Shown here one piece after another: positions 56,621 through 64,000 of a DNA stretch of 64,000 bases. Each line of letters starts with the position of its first letter. Position 1 is the first letter of the stretch. The notes beneath the pieces are model-generated. The model was not told the DNA's origin and searched no databases. It worked only from the letters and a program-made list of their open reading frames with translations. A program made the translations under genes and the position numbers. The stretch covers positions 35,141-99,140 of the forward strand of contig CACMMN010000003.1 of the NCBI GenBank assembly GCA_902614905.1. Reading direction: 5' to 3'. Origin of the DNA: an uncultured Pelagibacteraceae bacterium (GTDB taxonomy: Bacteria; Pseudomonadota; Alphaproteobacteria; Pelagibacterales; Pelagibacteraceae).

Positions 56621-56645
56621 GGGGCGTTCTGTTGCCAGGTGCCCC
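56621..56645. promoter_or_regulatory. GC-rich hairpin between fabI and the 63-aa gene
   Basis: GGGGC (56621-56625) and GCCCC (56641-56645) form the outer stem, with an inner CTG/CAG (or TCTG/CAGG) pairing and a TTGC loop. It stands out in a very AT-rich background. There is no U-tract on the plus strand; on the minus strand a run of six T appears about 18 nt later. It may terminate or protect both converging transcripts. Confidence 0.5.
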
Positions 56646-56661
56646 CATACCCCAATCTTAA

Positions 56662-56853
56662 TTAAATGTTTTTAGGCTCTTTTTTTAAATGCCCAACAAC
56701 TTTTCCAGAGTTTTTTCCAGATTTAATAACGTATCCGCTTGTACCATTGCCATTAGCTTCAACAGATTTTAAATTTCGGAACATTAATTGATTTAGCCTA
56801 GCGATCTTTGAGCCTCGGCTAAACGAATTAAGAACTCTGTGCATTCTTTTCAT
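56662..56853 (-). CDS. Unrecognised 63-aa basic protein
   Basis: A 63-codon gene with an ideal ribosome site AAGGAG five bases before ATG 56853, which decides the start over GTG 56859. It encodes a basic protein opening MKRMHRVLNSFSRGSKIARL, with a Gly/Asn-rich middle (VEANGNGTSGYVIKSGKNSG) and a Lys-rich end. No hydrophobic segment is present. I do not recognise a family. Its leader contains three adjacent perfect hairpins (56868-56937), unusual for this compact genome. It converges on fabI, separated by the GC-rich hairpin. A nucleic-acid-binding role would fit its charge, but that is speculation. Confidence 0.7.
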   Translation of the reverse strand: MKRMHRVLNSFSRGSKIARLNQLMFRNLKSVEANGNGTSGYVIKSGKNSGKVVGHLKKEPKNI

Positions 56854-56867
56854 ACACACTCCTTGTT

Positions 56868-56937
56868 AGTTTTTCCAAAACTCGCTTTTAACCGATGCGA
56901 TATCGGTCTCTTTATCACCATGAGATATGGTTAGAGA
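56868..56937 (-). promoter_or_regulatory. Three-hairpin structured leader of the 63-aa gene
   Basis: On the minus strand, 5' to 3': TCTCT-a-ACCAT-atctc-ATGGT-gataa-AGAGA (56937-56907), a two-tier hairpin. Next comes ACCGAT-atcgc-ATCGGT (56907-56891), abutting it, then AGTTTT-gga-AAAACT (56882-56868). The ribosome site AAGGAG follows six bases later. No known riboswitch consensus was recognised. A cis-regulatory RNA is the natural hypothesis. Confidence 0.6.
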
Positions 56938-57003
56938 AAGCTTACATTTTTAAAAAGTTATTGCAACTACTTAAGGAATATCAAGCGCAAAATGAACAGA
57001 GAT

Positions 57004-57156
57004 TTAAATGAAGTTAAAAGCGCTAAAACCAATAGAAAATATGACTGCTAACCAAATAAGACCTTTTATAAAAAAGAAAGCAAAACCTCCAATAGCTAAA
57101 TATTTACCGTATTTATTCTTAGATAAAATATTTTTAAAATTTGATAATGAGAACAT
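57004..57156 (-). CDS. 50-aa single-helix membrane protein
   Basis: A 50-codon gene beginning three bases after the pnp stop on the same strand, so probably the last cistron of the nusA-pnp transcript. A polar N-terminus (MFSLSNFKNILSKNKYGKYL) leads into one hydrophobic segment, GGFAFFFIKGLIWLAVIFSI. The KGLIWLA core resembles small membrane proteins common in alphaproteobacteria, which have no known function. An overlapping opposite-strand frame (57008-57160) is less plausible. Confidence 0.65.
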   Translation of the reverse strand: MFSLSNFKNILSKNKYGKYLAIGGFAFFFIKGLIWLAVIFSIGFSAFNFI

Positions 57157-57159
57157 TGG

Positions 57160-59232
57160 TTAAACAGCTGCTTGTTTTATAGATAGTTTAACTTTACCTC
57201 TATCAAAACCTATGACTTTTACTTTTACTTCATCTCCTTCTTTGACAACATCAGTAACTTTAGCAACTCTTTTGTCAGCTAGTTCTGATATGTGCACAAG
57301 TCCATCTTGTTTGCCTAAGAAATTAACAAATGCACCAAACTCCATAATTTTCATAACTTTACCGTTATAAATTTTATTAAGTTCGGCTTTAGCTGTTAAA
57401 TCTTTAATCATTTGCATTGCTTTATTTCTTGAGTCTTCATCTGGTGCCGCAACTGTGACTTCACCTTCATCATTGACATCAACTTTAGCTCCTGATTTTT
57501 CAACAATCTCTCTAATTGTTGCACCACCTTTTCCAATAACTGTTGCTATATCTTTCTTTTCTACAATTATTTTTTCCATTTTAGGTGTATGTTTTCCTAC
57601 ATCGTCTCTTGATTTAGATAATGCTTTATTCATCTCATCAAGGATATGTACTCTACCGTCTTTAGCTTGTTTTAAAGCTTGCTCCATAATTTCAAATGTA
57701 ATTCCTGTTATTTTTATATCCATTTGCAAAGAAGTAATTCCATCTTTTGTACCAGCAACTTTAAAATCCATATCACCTAAATGATCCTCGTCGCCTAAAA
57801 TATCTGAAAGAACACTAAAATCATCTCCCTCTTTAATTAATCCCATTGCTATACCAGCAACTGGTTCTTTAATTGGTACACCTGCATCCATAAGCGCTAA
57901 AGATGAACCGCAAACAGTAGCCATTGATGAAGAACCATTAGACTCTGTTATTTCTGAAACTATTCTAAATGTATATGGGAAACTTTCTTTTGTAGGCAAA
58001 GATGAGTTTATTGCTCTCCATGCTAATTTTCCATGGCCTATTTCTCTTCTTCCAGTTCCTATTCTGCCAGTTTCTCCAACTGAGAAAGGTGGAAAGTTAT
58101 AATGAAGCATAAATCTCTCACGTTGTAGACCCTCTAAACTTTCAATCCTTTGTTCATCATCAGATGTCCCTAGAGTTGTTGTAACAATTGCTTGTGTTTC
58201 TCCTCTAGTAAATAATGCCGATCCATGAACTCTTGGCAGTATTCCAACTTCACATTTAATTGGTCTTACATCAGACAAACCTCGGCCATCAATACGATTT
58301 TTATTTTTTAGTATGTCAGTTCTTACAATGCCTTTTTCTAGATTTTTCAATTCATGCATGACATCTAGTTCCGAATAATTTTCATCTTCTTCATATAACT
58401 TTTTAGCTTTTTCAGTTACCTCAGAAATTAAATTTGATCTTTCTTGTTTATCTTTAATAGAAAATGCTTTTTTCAGATCTTTAGTAAATTCACTCTCTAA
58501 CTTTTTCTTAACTTCTGATAAGTCCTTCTTTTCGACAACCCAATCAGGTTTTTTACATTCTTTTGCAAGCTCTTCGATCATTTTTATTACAGGAATAAAA
58601 CCTTCGTGGCCAAATTTTACTGCATCTAGCATTTGTTGTTCTGTTAGACCCTTTGCTTCAGACTCAACCATCAAAACAGCATCTTTAGTTCCTGCTACAA
58701 CTAAATCTAGTTTTGAATTTTCTAATTCTTTTTTAGTAGGATTTAAAACATACTTTCCACCTATAAAGCCTACTCTAGATGCGCCTACTGGTCCCATAAA
58801 TGGCATTCCAGATATTGCTAATGCAGCTGATGATGCAATAATCGATAAGATATCAGCTTCATTTTCTTTATCATAAGAAATTACTGTTGGTAATAATTGA
58901 ACTTCATTCCTAAATTCACTTGGAAACAAAGGTCTAATAGGTCTGTCAATTAGTCTTGAAATAAGAGTTTCGCTTTCTGTTGGTCTCGCCTCTCTTTTAA
59001 AATATCCACCAGGAATTTTTCCTGCTGCGTAGTACTTTTCTTGATAATTTACCGATAATGGAAAATAGTCTACATCAGGATTTACTTTTTTTGCTCCTAC
59101 GACAGTTGCTAGAACAACCGTTTCGCCACATGTAGCAATTATTGCTCCATCTGCCTGCCTCGCAATTTTTCCAGTTTCTAAACTAATTTTCTTTCCACTA
59201 ACTTCAACTTCCTTTTTAAAAATTTTAAACAT
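57160..59232 (-). CDS. pnp: Polyribonucleotide nucleotidyltransferase
   Basis: The 690-aa PNPase, a 3'-5' phosphorolytic exoribonuclease. It has two RNase PH domains (about 10-230 and 320-540), with [19 protein letters not shown] opening the second and the metal site in [19 protein letters not shown] domain follows, with [12 protein letters not shown] (near 562), and an S1 domain has [15 protein letters not shown] (near 622). It starts directly after rpsO (no gap), the conserved rpsO-pnp order, and ends just before the 50-aa membrane protein. It lacks the C-terminal tail some homologues carry. Confidence 0.98.
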   Translation of the reverse strand: MFKIFKKEVEVSGKKISLETGKIARQADGAIIATCGETVVLATVVGAKKVNPDVDYFPLSVNYQEKYYAAGKIPGGYFKREARPTESETLISRLIDRPIRPLFPSEFRNEVQLLPTVISYDKENEADILSIIASSAALAISGMPFMGPVGASRVGFIGGKYVLNPTKKELENSKLDLVVAGTKDAVLMVESEAKGLTEQQMLDAVKFGHEGFIPVIKMIEELAKECKKPDWVVEKKDLSEVKKKLESEFTKDLKKAFSIKDKQERSNLISEVTEKAKKLYEEDENYSELDVMHELKNLEKGIVRTDILKNKNRIDGRGLSDVRPIKCEVGILPRVHGSALFTRGETQAIVTTTLGTSDDEQRIESLEGLQRERFMLHYNFPPFSVGETGRIGTGRREIGHGKLAWRAINSSLPTKESFPYTFRIVSEITESNGSSSMATVCGSSLALMDAGVPIKEPVAGIAMGLIKEGDDFSVLSDILGDEDHLGDMDFKVAGTKDGITSLQMDIKITGITFEIMEQALKQAKDGRVHILDEMNKALSKSRDDVGKHTPKMEKIIVEKKDIATVIGKGGATIREIVEKSGAKVDVNDEGEVTVAAPDEDSRNKAMQMIKDLTAKAELNKIYNGKVMKIMEFGAFVNFLGKQDGLVHISELADKRVAKVTDVVKEGDEVKVKVIGFDRGKVKLSIKQAAV

Positions 59233-59481
59233 TTATTTCCTTAAATTTAATTTAGTTAATATATTTTTGTATGACTCAATCTTATTTTTCTTTAAATAAT
59301 CTAGTAGTTTTTTTCTTTTGTTGACTGCTTTTAATAATCCAACAGATGAGTGTTTGTCTTTTTTGTACTGTTTAACATGTTTTGATAAAGATTCTATTTT
59401 ATCTGTTAAAAGAGCTATTTGAACCTCTGAAGAACCTGTGTCTTTTTTGTGTAAGCTTACCTCTGAAACATTTTTTTTCAT
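59233..59481 (-). CDS. rpsO: 30S ribosomal protein S15
   Basis: An 82-aa S15, a 16S rRNA central-domain binder and bridge to the large subunit. KDTGSSEVQIALLTDKIESL and KDKHSSVGLLKAVNKRKKLL are the family blocks. It is about seven residues shorter than the usual 89, all at the N-terminus. It follows rbfA by eight bases and abuts pnp. truB, usually between rbfA and rpsO, is missing. Confidence 0.97.
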   Translation of the reverse strand: MKKNVSEVSLHKKDTGSSEVQIALLTDKIESLSKHVKQYKKDKHSSVGLLKAVNKRKKLLDYLKKNKIESYKNILTKLNLRK

Positions 59482-59489
59482 CGTTTTTC

Positions 59490-59855
59490 CTATTTGTTAG
59501 CTTGTTTTATTAAATTTTCAATTTTTTCCGCATAATCAAAAGACTCATCTTTAACAAAAAATAATTTAGGTAAAAATTTCATTATGATTTTTCTAGATAA
59601 TACTTTTCTTACAATAAAAGAAAATTCTTTTAGTTTACCTATAATCTCCTCTGAATTTTTACCCCCTAGTGGTAGCACATAGACCTTAGCAGTTTTTAGA
59701 TCAGGACCCATCCTTACCTCTGTAACTGTAATTTCTTTTGTATTAATACCTGGTATTTTTGCTTCATCTTTTAAAAATATCATGCTTAATGATTGCTTTA
59801 TCATTTCTCCAACTCTTAATTGCCTTTGAGTAACTGGTCTACCTGCATTCGCCAT
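59490..59855 (-). CDS. rbfA: Ribosome-binding factor A
   Basis: The 121-aa RbfA, a KH-like 30S maturation factor needed for 16S 5' processing and cold growth. It has RQLRVGEMIKQSLSMIF, then ITVTEVRMGPDLKTAKVYV and the C-terminal MKFLPKLFFVKDESFDYAEKI. It lies four bases after infB. Length is typical. Confidence 0.95.
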   Translation of the reverse strand: MANAGRPVTQRQLRVGEMIKQSLSMIFLKDEAKIPGINTKEITVTEVRMGPDLKTAKVYVLPLGGKNSEEIIGKLKEFSFIVRKVLSRKIIMKFLPKLFFVKDESFDYAEKIENLIKQANK

Positions 59856-59859
59856 AATA

Positions 59860-62028
59860 TTAAATTACCCTTTCAGTCGTTGTGGAACTGTAAGCCTCTA
59901 TAATGTCTTTTTTTTGAAAGTCATTAAAATCTTTAAAAGATATACCACATTCCAGTCCAGCTGACACTTGCTTGGCTTGGTTTTTTTCCCTAAAAATAGT
60001 GCCTATTTTACCATTATAAATTATTGATCCATCTCTAATAATTCTTGCCAAAGCGTCTTGTGAAATTTCACCGTCTATTACCTTTGATCCAGCAACTTTT
60101 CCTACTTTTGATACTTTAAAAATTTCTAAAATTTCAGCCGAACCAATTACCTTTTCCTCAACATCTGGTGATAATAATCCAGACATATGATTTTTTACAA
60201 AATCAATTAATTCATAGATTATATTAAATGAGGAAATTTTAACGTTATTTTGTTCTGCTATTTTTTTTGCTTCCTTACTAGGTTTAACATTAAAGGCAAT
60301 TAAAATTGCATTTGATGCTTTAGCTAAATTTACGTCTGTCTCAGTTACCATTCCAACATCAGATAAAATTATCTTTACCGTAACTTCATCATGTTTAATT
60401 TGATTGATTGCACCTTTTATTGCCTCTGAAGACCCATGCACATCTGATTTTATTATAATATTTAAATCCTCTGACTTTTTATCTTTAAAAGCAGATTCTT
60501 GTGTAAACATGGTTAAAGGGTTTTTTGAAGTTTTGGTTTCTTCAATTCTTGCCTCTGATAAAGTCTTTGCCTCTTTTTCTGAGTCAAGAACTAAAAAATC
60601 ATCTCCAGATTTTGCTGCACCATTTATACCTAATATTTCGACAGGTGTAGATGGTAATGCCTTGTTAATTTGTTTTCCAGTATCATCTATAATTGCTCTA
60701 ACTTTCCCCCATTTTGTACCACAAACAAAATAATCTCCTTTTTTAAGGTTGCCAGATGTAACTATAATATTTGCTATCGGTCCTCTTCCTATATCAATTT
60801 TAGACTCTAGAACTACTCCATTAGAATTACTGTTGAAATCACATTTTAAATCTAATAGCTCCGCTTGTAATAAAATTAGTTCTAGCAATTTATCAATATT
60901 TTTTTTTGTTTTTGTAGAAATTTCAACCATTATAGTATCCCCAGATAAATCTTCAGATATTAATTCATGCTCTAAAAGTTGATTTTTAATTTTTTGTGGG
61001 TCTGCATCGGGCAGATCGCATTTATTAATTGCAACAACGATAGGGACTTTTGCTGCTTTAGCATGTTTTATAGACTCAACAGTTTGTGGCATTACCCCAT
61101 CATTTGCCGCAACCACTAACACAACTATATCTGTTAATTTTGACCCTCTGGCTCTCATTTCAGTAAAAGCGGCATGTCCTGGAGTGTCTATAAAAGTAAT
61201 TTTTTCATTATTTTTAGTGATTTGATATGCGCCTATATGCTGAGTTATGCCTCCAAATTCTCCGGATACAATATTTGTGCTTCTTATTACATCTAAAACT
61301 GAAGTTTTACCATGATCCACATGCCCCATAACAGTAATTATTGGTGGTCGGTTTTTTAAATTCTCAGACTTATTATCTTTTATGTTTTTTATTATTTCAT
61401 CAGTTTTTATTTCCCTAATAGGATTATGGCCAAATTCTTTAACTAAATATTCTGCAGTATCTGAGTCAATTGTGTGGTTTATTGTAACTGCTACACCCAT
61501 ACCCATTAAATGTTTAATTATATTTGAAGACTGCTCAGCCATTCTATTAGCGAGATCTCTGATTGTTATAAATTCAGGTATATTAATATCTCTTTTAATA
61601 TTTGCATTCGCCTCTTCATTGATTTTGTTTTTTGATACTCTGAGCTCCTTTTCTCTTGCTCTTTTAATCGATGCAAGACTTCTAGATTTAAATTCCAAAT
61701 CTTCGCTCAAAGCCCTAGATACAGTTAATTTGGTCTCTCTTTTCTTTGTGCTAAATTTTGACTTGTTATCCTTATCTTTTTGGTTATCCCCCCTAATTCC
61801 TTTCATAGCTTTTTGCTCAGCTAACTTTCTCCGCTCGTAGTCGCTTAACTTTGATGTTAAGGGCTTAGTTTTAAAGTTTTTTTTGAAATTATTAGGTGAT
61901 TTATTTAAAGGTTTTGAAAACTTTCTTTCATTGAATGAAAATTTTTTTTTACTCTCAAAATTTTGTTGAGGAACAAATGTTTTTTTCAGTTTTCCAGATA
62001 TTGTTAATTTTTTTTTTTGTTTTTCCAT
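59860..62028 (-). CDS. infB: Translation initiation factor IF-2
   Basis: A 722-aa IF-2, the GTPase placing initiator tRNA on the ribosome. The N-terminal region (about 1-225) is short and Lys-rich, compared with 800-900 aa in many proteobacteria. The IF2_N-like helix includes [20 protein letters not shown]. The G domain has [19 protein letters not shown] (G1), [11 protein letters not shown] (G3) and AINKCD (G4). Domains C1/C2 end with [20 protein letters not shown]. It starts ten bases after nusA. Confidence 0.98.
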   Translation of the reverse strand: MEKQKKKLTISGKLKKTFVPQQNFESKKKFSFNERKFSKPLNKSPNNFKKNFKTKPLTSKLSDYERRKLAEQKAMKGIRGDNQKDKDNKSKFSTKKRETKLTVSRALSEDLEFKSRSLASIKRAREKELRVSKNKINEEANANIKRDINIPEFITIRDLANRMAEQSSNIIKHLMGMGVAVTINHTIDSDTAEYLVKEFGHNPIREIKTDEIIKNIKDNKSENLKNRPPIITVMGHVDHGKTSVLDVIRSTNIVSGEFGGITQHIGAYQITKNNEKITFIDTPGHAAFTEMRARGSKLTDIVVLVVAANDGVMPQTVESIKHAKAAKVPIVVAINKCDLPDADPQKIKNQLLEHELISEDLSGDTIMVEISTKTKKNIDKLLELILLQAELLDLKCDFNSNSNGVVLESKIDIGRGPIANIIVTSGNLKKGDYFVCGTKWGKVRAIIDDTGKQINKALPSTPVEILGINGAAKSGDDFLVLDSEKEAKTLSEARIEETKTSKNPLTMFTQESAFKDKKSEDLNIIIKSDVHGSSEAIKGAINQIKHDEVTVKIILSDVGMVTETDVNLAKASNAILIAFNVKPSKEAKKIAEQNNVKISSFNIIYELIDFVKNHMSGLLSPDVEEKVIGSAEILEIFKVSKVGKVAGSKVIDGEISQDALARIIRDGSIIYNGKIGTIFREKNQAKQVSAGLECGISFKDFNDFQKKDIIEAYSSTTTERVI

Positions 62029-62038
62029 TTTTCATTAG

Positions 62039-63583
62039 TTAGTTATTGTAAACTTTTTCTCTAGCTTTCATTATAAGCTCATCTGCCTCTGAGCGAGATA
62101 ATGCAAAATCTTCTAAATAACCATTAATTTTGACTTTTTCCCCTTTTATTATGTCAAATCCTCCTATTAGTTCATCAGATGCAAGATCTGCAAAATCATT
62201 TAAGGTTAATATTTTTTTCTCACCTAAAGTTAAAAGCATTCCTGGTGTTAAGCCTTTATGTTCAATAAGATCTGCTTCTAATCCTAAATCTTTAATTTTC
62301 TTTTGAATTTCCTCTTGATTTTTTTTGTTAAACTCTATTGCTCGCTCAATTAACTCTTTAGCAGTATCATCCTCTATACCCTCAATTTTTACTAAATCAC
62401 TTAATTTACTATCTTTAATCAAATCAATTGTTGAAAATCCCTCTGCTACTAAAAGCTGACCAAGCGTTTCGTCAACTTCTAAATATTTCATGAGATTTTC
62501 TGTTCTATCTTTGAACTCTTCTTGTCTTTTATCAGATTCTTCTTTGTCAGTCATGATATTTATTTCGTAATCAATAAGTTTAGTCGCTAGTCTAACATTT
62601 TGACCTCTTCTACCGATTGCTTTACTTAAATTTTCTTCTGTTAAAATAACATCTAGTTTCTTTTCTTCTTCATAAATGTTGACCTTTTGAACTTCTGCAG
62701 GTGAAAGTGCGTTTGAAGCTACCACTGATATGTCTTCAGACCAGTTTACTATATCTATCTTTTCTCCCTGTAATTCATTTACAACTGCTTGAACTCTACT
62801 ACCTCTCATTCCTACACATGCGCCTACTGGATCTAATGAAGTATCTATAGCTTTAACACAAATTTTCGCTCTGCTACCTGGATCTCTAGCTGACGATTTT
62901 ATTTCAATTAATCCATCATATATTTCTGGAACTTCTTGAATAAAAAGTTTTTCCATAAATTTCGGATGTGCTCTAGATAAGAAAATCTGTTGTCCTCTTT
63001 GTTCTCTTCTAACGTCATAGCAATATGCTTTTACTCTATCTCCAGCTTTAATATTTTCCCTTGGTATCATTTCATTTTTTTGAATAATTGCCTCTGCCTT
63101 TCCTAGATCAACAATTACATTTCCAAATTCTAATCTTTTAACAATTCCACTAAGTATTGTGTCTTTTTTGTCTTTAAAGTCATTAAACTGTCTTTCCTTT
63201 TCAGCTTCTCTCACACTAAAACTAATAACTTGTTTAGCCGTCTGTGCCGCAATTCTTCCAAAATCAAATGTGGGAAGGGGTTGCAATATTTCCTCTCCTA
63301 ATTGTTTTTTATCATTTAAAGCTTTTGCTCTTTCTAAACTAATTTCAGTATTATTATTTTCAGGTTTTTCAACAATTATAAGTTTCCTAAAAATTTCAAT
63401 ATCACCATTATCTCTATTTATATTAACTTTTATTTCATTTTCGTTGCCAAATTTTGACTTAGCGGCCTTCGCAATACCGCTCTCCATAGAATTTATAATC
63501 AACTCTTTATCTATAGATTTTTCTAATGCAACCGCCTCTGCAATTCTTAATAATTCTAGCTTGTCTGCTCTTCTATTTAACAT
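62039..63583 (-). CDS. nusA: Transcription termination/antitermination factor NusA
   Basis: A 514-aa NusA controlling pausing, termination and antitermination. The N-terminal RNAP-binding domain is about 1-125, followed by S1 (about 132-200, SGIVKRLEFGNVIVDLG) and the two KH domains (about 225-345: GACVGMRGSRVQAVVNEL, KAIGRRGQNVRLATKL). A C-terminal region (about 360-514) has two helix-hairpin-helix-type repeats. SD GGAG precedes the ATG and directly abuts the U-tract of a hairpin terminator. rimP, normally upstream, is absent. Confidence 0.97.
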   Translation of the reverse strand: MLNRRADKLELLRIAEAVALEKSIDKELIINSMESGIAKAAKSKFGNENEIKVNINRDNGDIEIFRKLIIVEKPENNNTEISLERAKALNDKKQLGEEILQPLPTFDFGRIAAQTAKQVISFSVREAEKERQFNDFKDKKDTILSGIVKRLEFGNVIVDLGKAEAIIQKNEMIPRENIKAGDRVKAYCYDVRREQRGQQIFLSRAHPKFMEKLFIQEVPEIYDGLIEIKSSARDPGSRAKICVKAIDTSLDPVGACVGMRGSRVQAVVNELQGEKIDIVNWSEDISVVASNALSPAEVQKVNIYEEEKKLDVILTEENLSKAIGRRGQNVRLATKLIDYEINIMTDKEESDKRQEEFKDRTENLMKYLEVDETLGQLLVAEGFSTIDLIKDSKLSDLVKIEGIEDDTAKELIERAIEFNKKNQEEIQKKIKDLGLEADLIEHKGLTPGMLLTLGEKKILTLNDFADLASDELIGGFDIIKGEKVKINGYLEDFALSRSEADELIMKAREKVYNN

Positions 63584-63597
63584 ATTTTATATTCTCC

Positions 63598-63620
63598 AAA
63601 AAAAAATGGGCCGAAGCCCA
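63598..63620 (-). terminator. Terminator after metK / attenuator of nusA
   Basis: On the minus strand TGGGC-TTCG-GCCCA followed by nine T is a classic intrinsic terminator with a UUCG tetraloop. The T-run touches the nusA ribosome site GGAG (63597-63594), leaving 14 bases to the ATG. It ends metK transcripts, but any nusA transcript must also read through it. Confidence 0.9.
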
Positions 63621-63647
63621 CTTTGATATATCAACAATGTTATAAGC

Positions 63648-63675
63648 TTTATAATTAATATTTCTAAATTTTCAA
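63648..63675 (-). promoter_or_regulatory. Promoter candidate for the nusA operon
   Basis: On the minus strand TTGAAA (63670-63675), a 16-bp spacer and TATAAA (63648-63653) lie in the metK-nusA gap. Initiation near 63641 would give a leader of about 58 nt that includes the terminator hairpin. It is the only plausible promoter in the gap. Confidence 0.5.
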
Positions 63676-63682
63676 CTTATTA

Positions 63683-64000
63683 TTACTTGCTAAAAATGTG
63701 TTTTTTATCAACTTTTTCCCAAGAAAAAGAACCATCAGATCCTGGGTCTCTACCAAAATGACCGTATGCAGCAGATTTTTCATAAATAGGTTTATTTAAT
63801 CCAAGCATTTCTCTTATTCCCCTTGGGCTTAAATCAAAATTTTTTTTTATTAATTCTTCTACATGTTTATTTTTTTCATCATCATTATCAAATAGATCTA
63901 CATATATTGAAAGTGGTTTTGAGACTCCAATTGCATAAGCTAATTGAATTAAACATTTATCAGCAATTTTTGAAGCTACAATATTTTTTGCCAAATACCT
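63683..64000 (-). CDS. metK: S-adenosylmethionine synthase, C-terminal part (5' end outside window)
   Basis: The last 105 residues of MetK, which makes S-adenosylmethionine from methionine and [52 protein letters not shown] and the terminal [14 protein letters not shown] through FSWEKVDK match the C-terminal domain of MetK. The frame is open to the right edge. It is upstream of nusA on the same strand, separated by a promoter candidate and a terminator. Confidence 0.95.
   Translation of the reverse strand, partial: RYLAKNIVASKIADKCLIQLAYAIGVSKPLSIYVDLFDNDDEKNKHVEELIKKNFDLSPRGIREMLGLNKPIYEKSAAYGHFGRDPGSDGSFSWEKVDKKHIFSK

Noticed and set aside
56868..56937. Known riboswitch class (SAM-II/SAM-V, preQ1, glycine) in the leader
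   Set aside because: I could not match the hairpin sequences or loops to any consensus I know, and the downstream gene is not a metabolic enzyme, so it is reported only as an unassigned leader.
56615..56960. Possible permuted tmRNA or 4.5S RNA
   Set aside because: The GC-rich GGGGC...GCCCC suggested an acceptor stem or SRP RNA, but there is no T-arm, no CCA region, no tag-like frame and no SRP GNAR tetraloop domain.
57008..57163. A 51-codon plus-strand frame in the pnp flank
   Set aside because: The minus-strand 50-codon frame over the same bases has a clear membrane helix and operon position; the plus frame has neither.
61382..61840. A 152-codon plus-strand frame opposite infB, and a similar one at 63159-63626 opposite nusA
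   Set aside because: Both mirror Lys/Glu-rich coding sequence and look like hydrophobic shadows, with no supporting signals.

Overview
The window looks like part of a streamlined, very AT-rich alphaproteobacterial genome, most probably SAR11 (Pelagibacterales). The evidence is the low GC, gaps of often 0 to 50 nt, ATGA/TAATG gene overlaps, and an alphaproteobacterial gene set: an Irr-type Fur protein beside fabA-fabB-fabI, CarD, an SUV3-like helicase, Coq7, a HIG1-type protein, and MutM with a Cx4C zinc finger. The taxonomic call is inference; there is no rRNA here. I saw no insertion sequences, phage genes, CRISPR arrays or integrases.

Layout. 1-2451: envelope-polysaccharide genes (two methyltransferases, a GT17 glycosyltransferase). 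2452-11968, minus: translation block GT4-thrS-infC-rpmI-rplT-pheS-pheT-lepA. 12005-19536: hydrolase, SDR protein, glutamate synthase (gltB, gltD). 19707-26629: uppP, an EamA permease, an unusual pyruvate dehydrogenase E1/E2 pair and a thiolase. 26695-32144: tRNA-Arg, thioesterase, racemase, then helicase-TerB-ferredoxin-CarD. 32147-32346: a complete small transcription unit for a 23-residue polycation. 32463-37978: acyl-CoA synthetase, tRNA-Leu, redox and membrane genes (DsbB, Coq7, HNH, HIG1, TlpA). 38002-41429: argH, a small lipoprotein, lysA, plsC. 41432-45339, minus: mutM, rpsT, dnaA, dnaN. 45374-50451: ubiE-ubiB-coaBC-dut-moeB-like-SH3. 50448-56614: DUF2061, 2OG dioxygenase, katG, irr, then fabA-fabB-fabI. 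56615-57156: two small genes, one with a strongly structured leader. 57160-64000, minus: metK (partial), nusA, infB, rbfA, rpsO, pnp.

How genes work together. Most of the window is housekeeping: translation initiation and charging, nitrogen assimilation, pyruvate oxidation, ubiquinone synthesis, type II fatty acid synthesis, replication initiation and lysine/arginine synthesis. The most distinctive observations are: (i) the lipoyl domain sits on the N-terminus of the homodimeric-type E1 and is absent from E2; (ii) three related 17-bp Irr-box-like palindromes lie over the katG promoter and between irr and fabA; (iii) a 23-aa Lys/Arg protein has its own promoter, 5' stem-loop, ribosome site and terminator; (iv) a three-hairpin leader precedes an unrecognised 63-aa basic protein; (v) a terminator-like hairpin is wedged against the nusA ribosome site.

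No gene-free stretch exceeds 300 bases. The largest gaps are 43935-44176 (AT-rich, no DnaA boxes seen), 32270-32462 (promoter and leader of the polycation gene), 25342-25522 and 19537-19706 (divergent promoter region).
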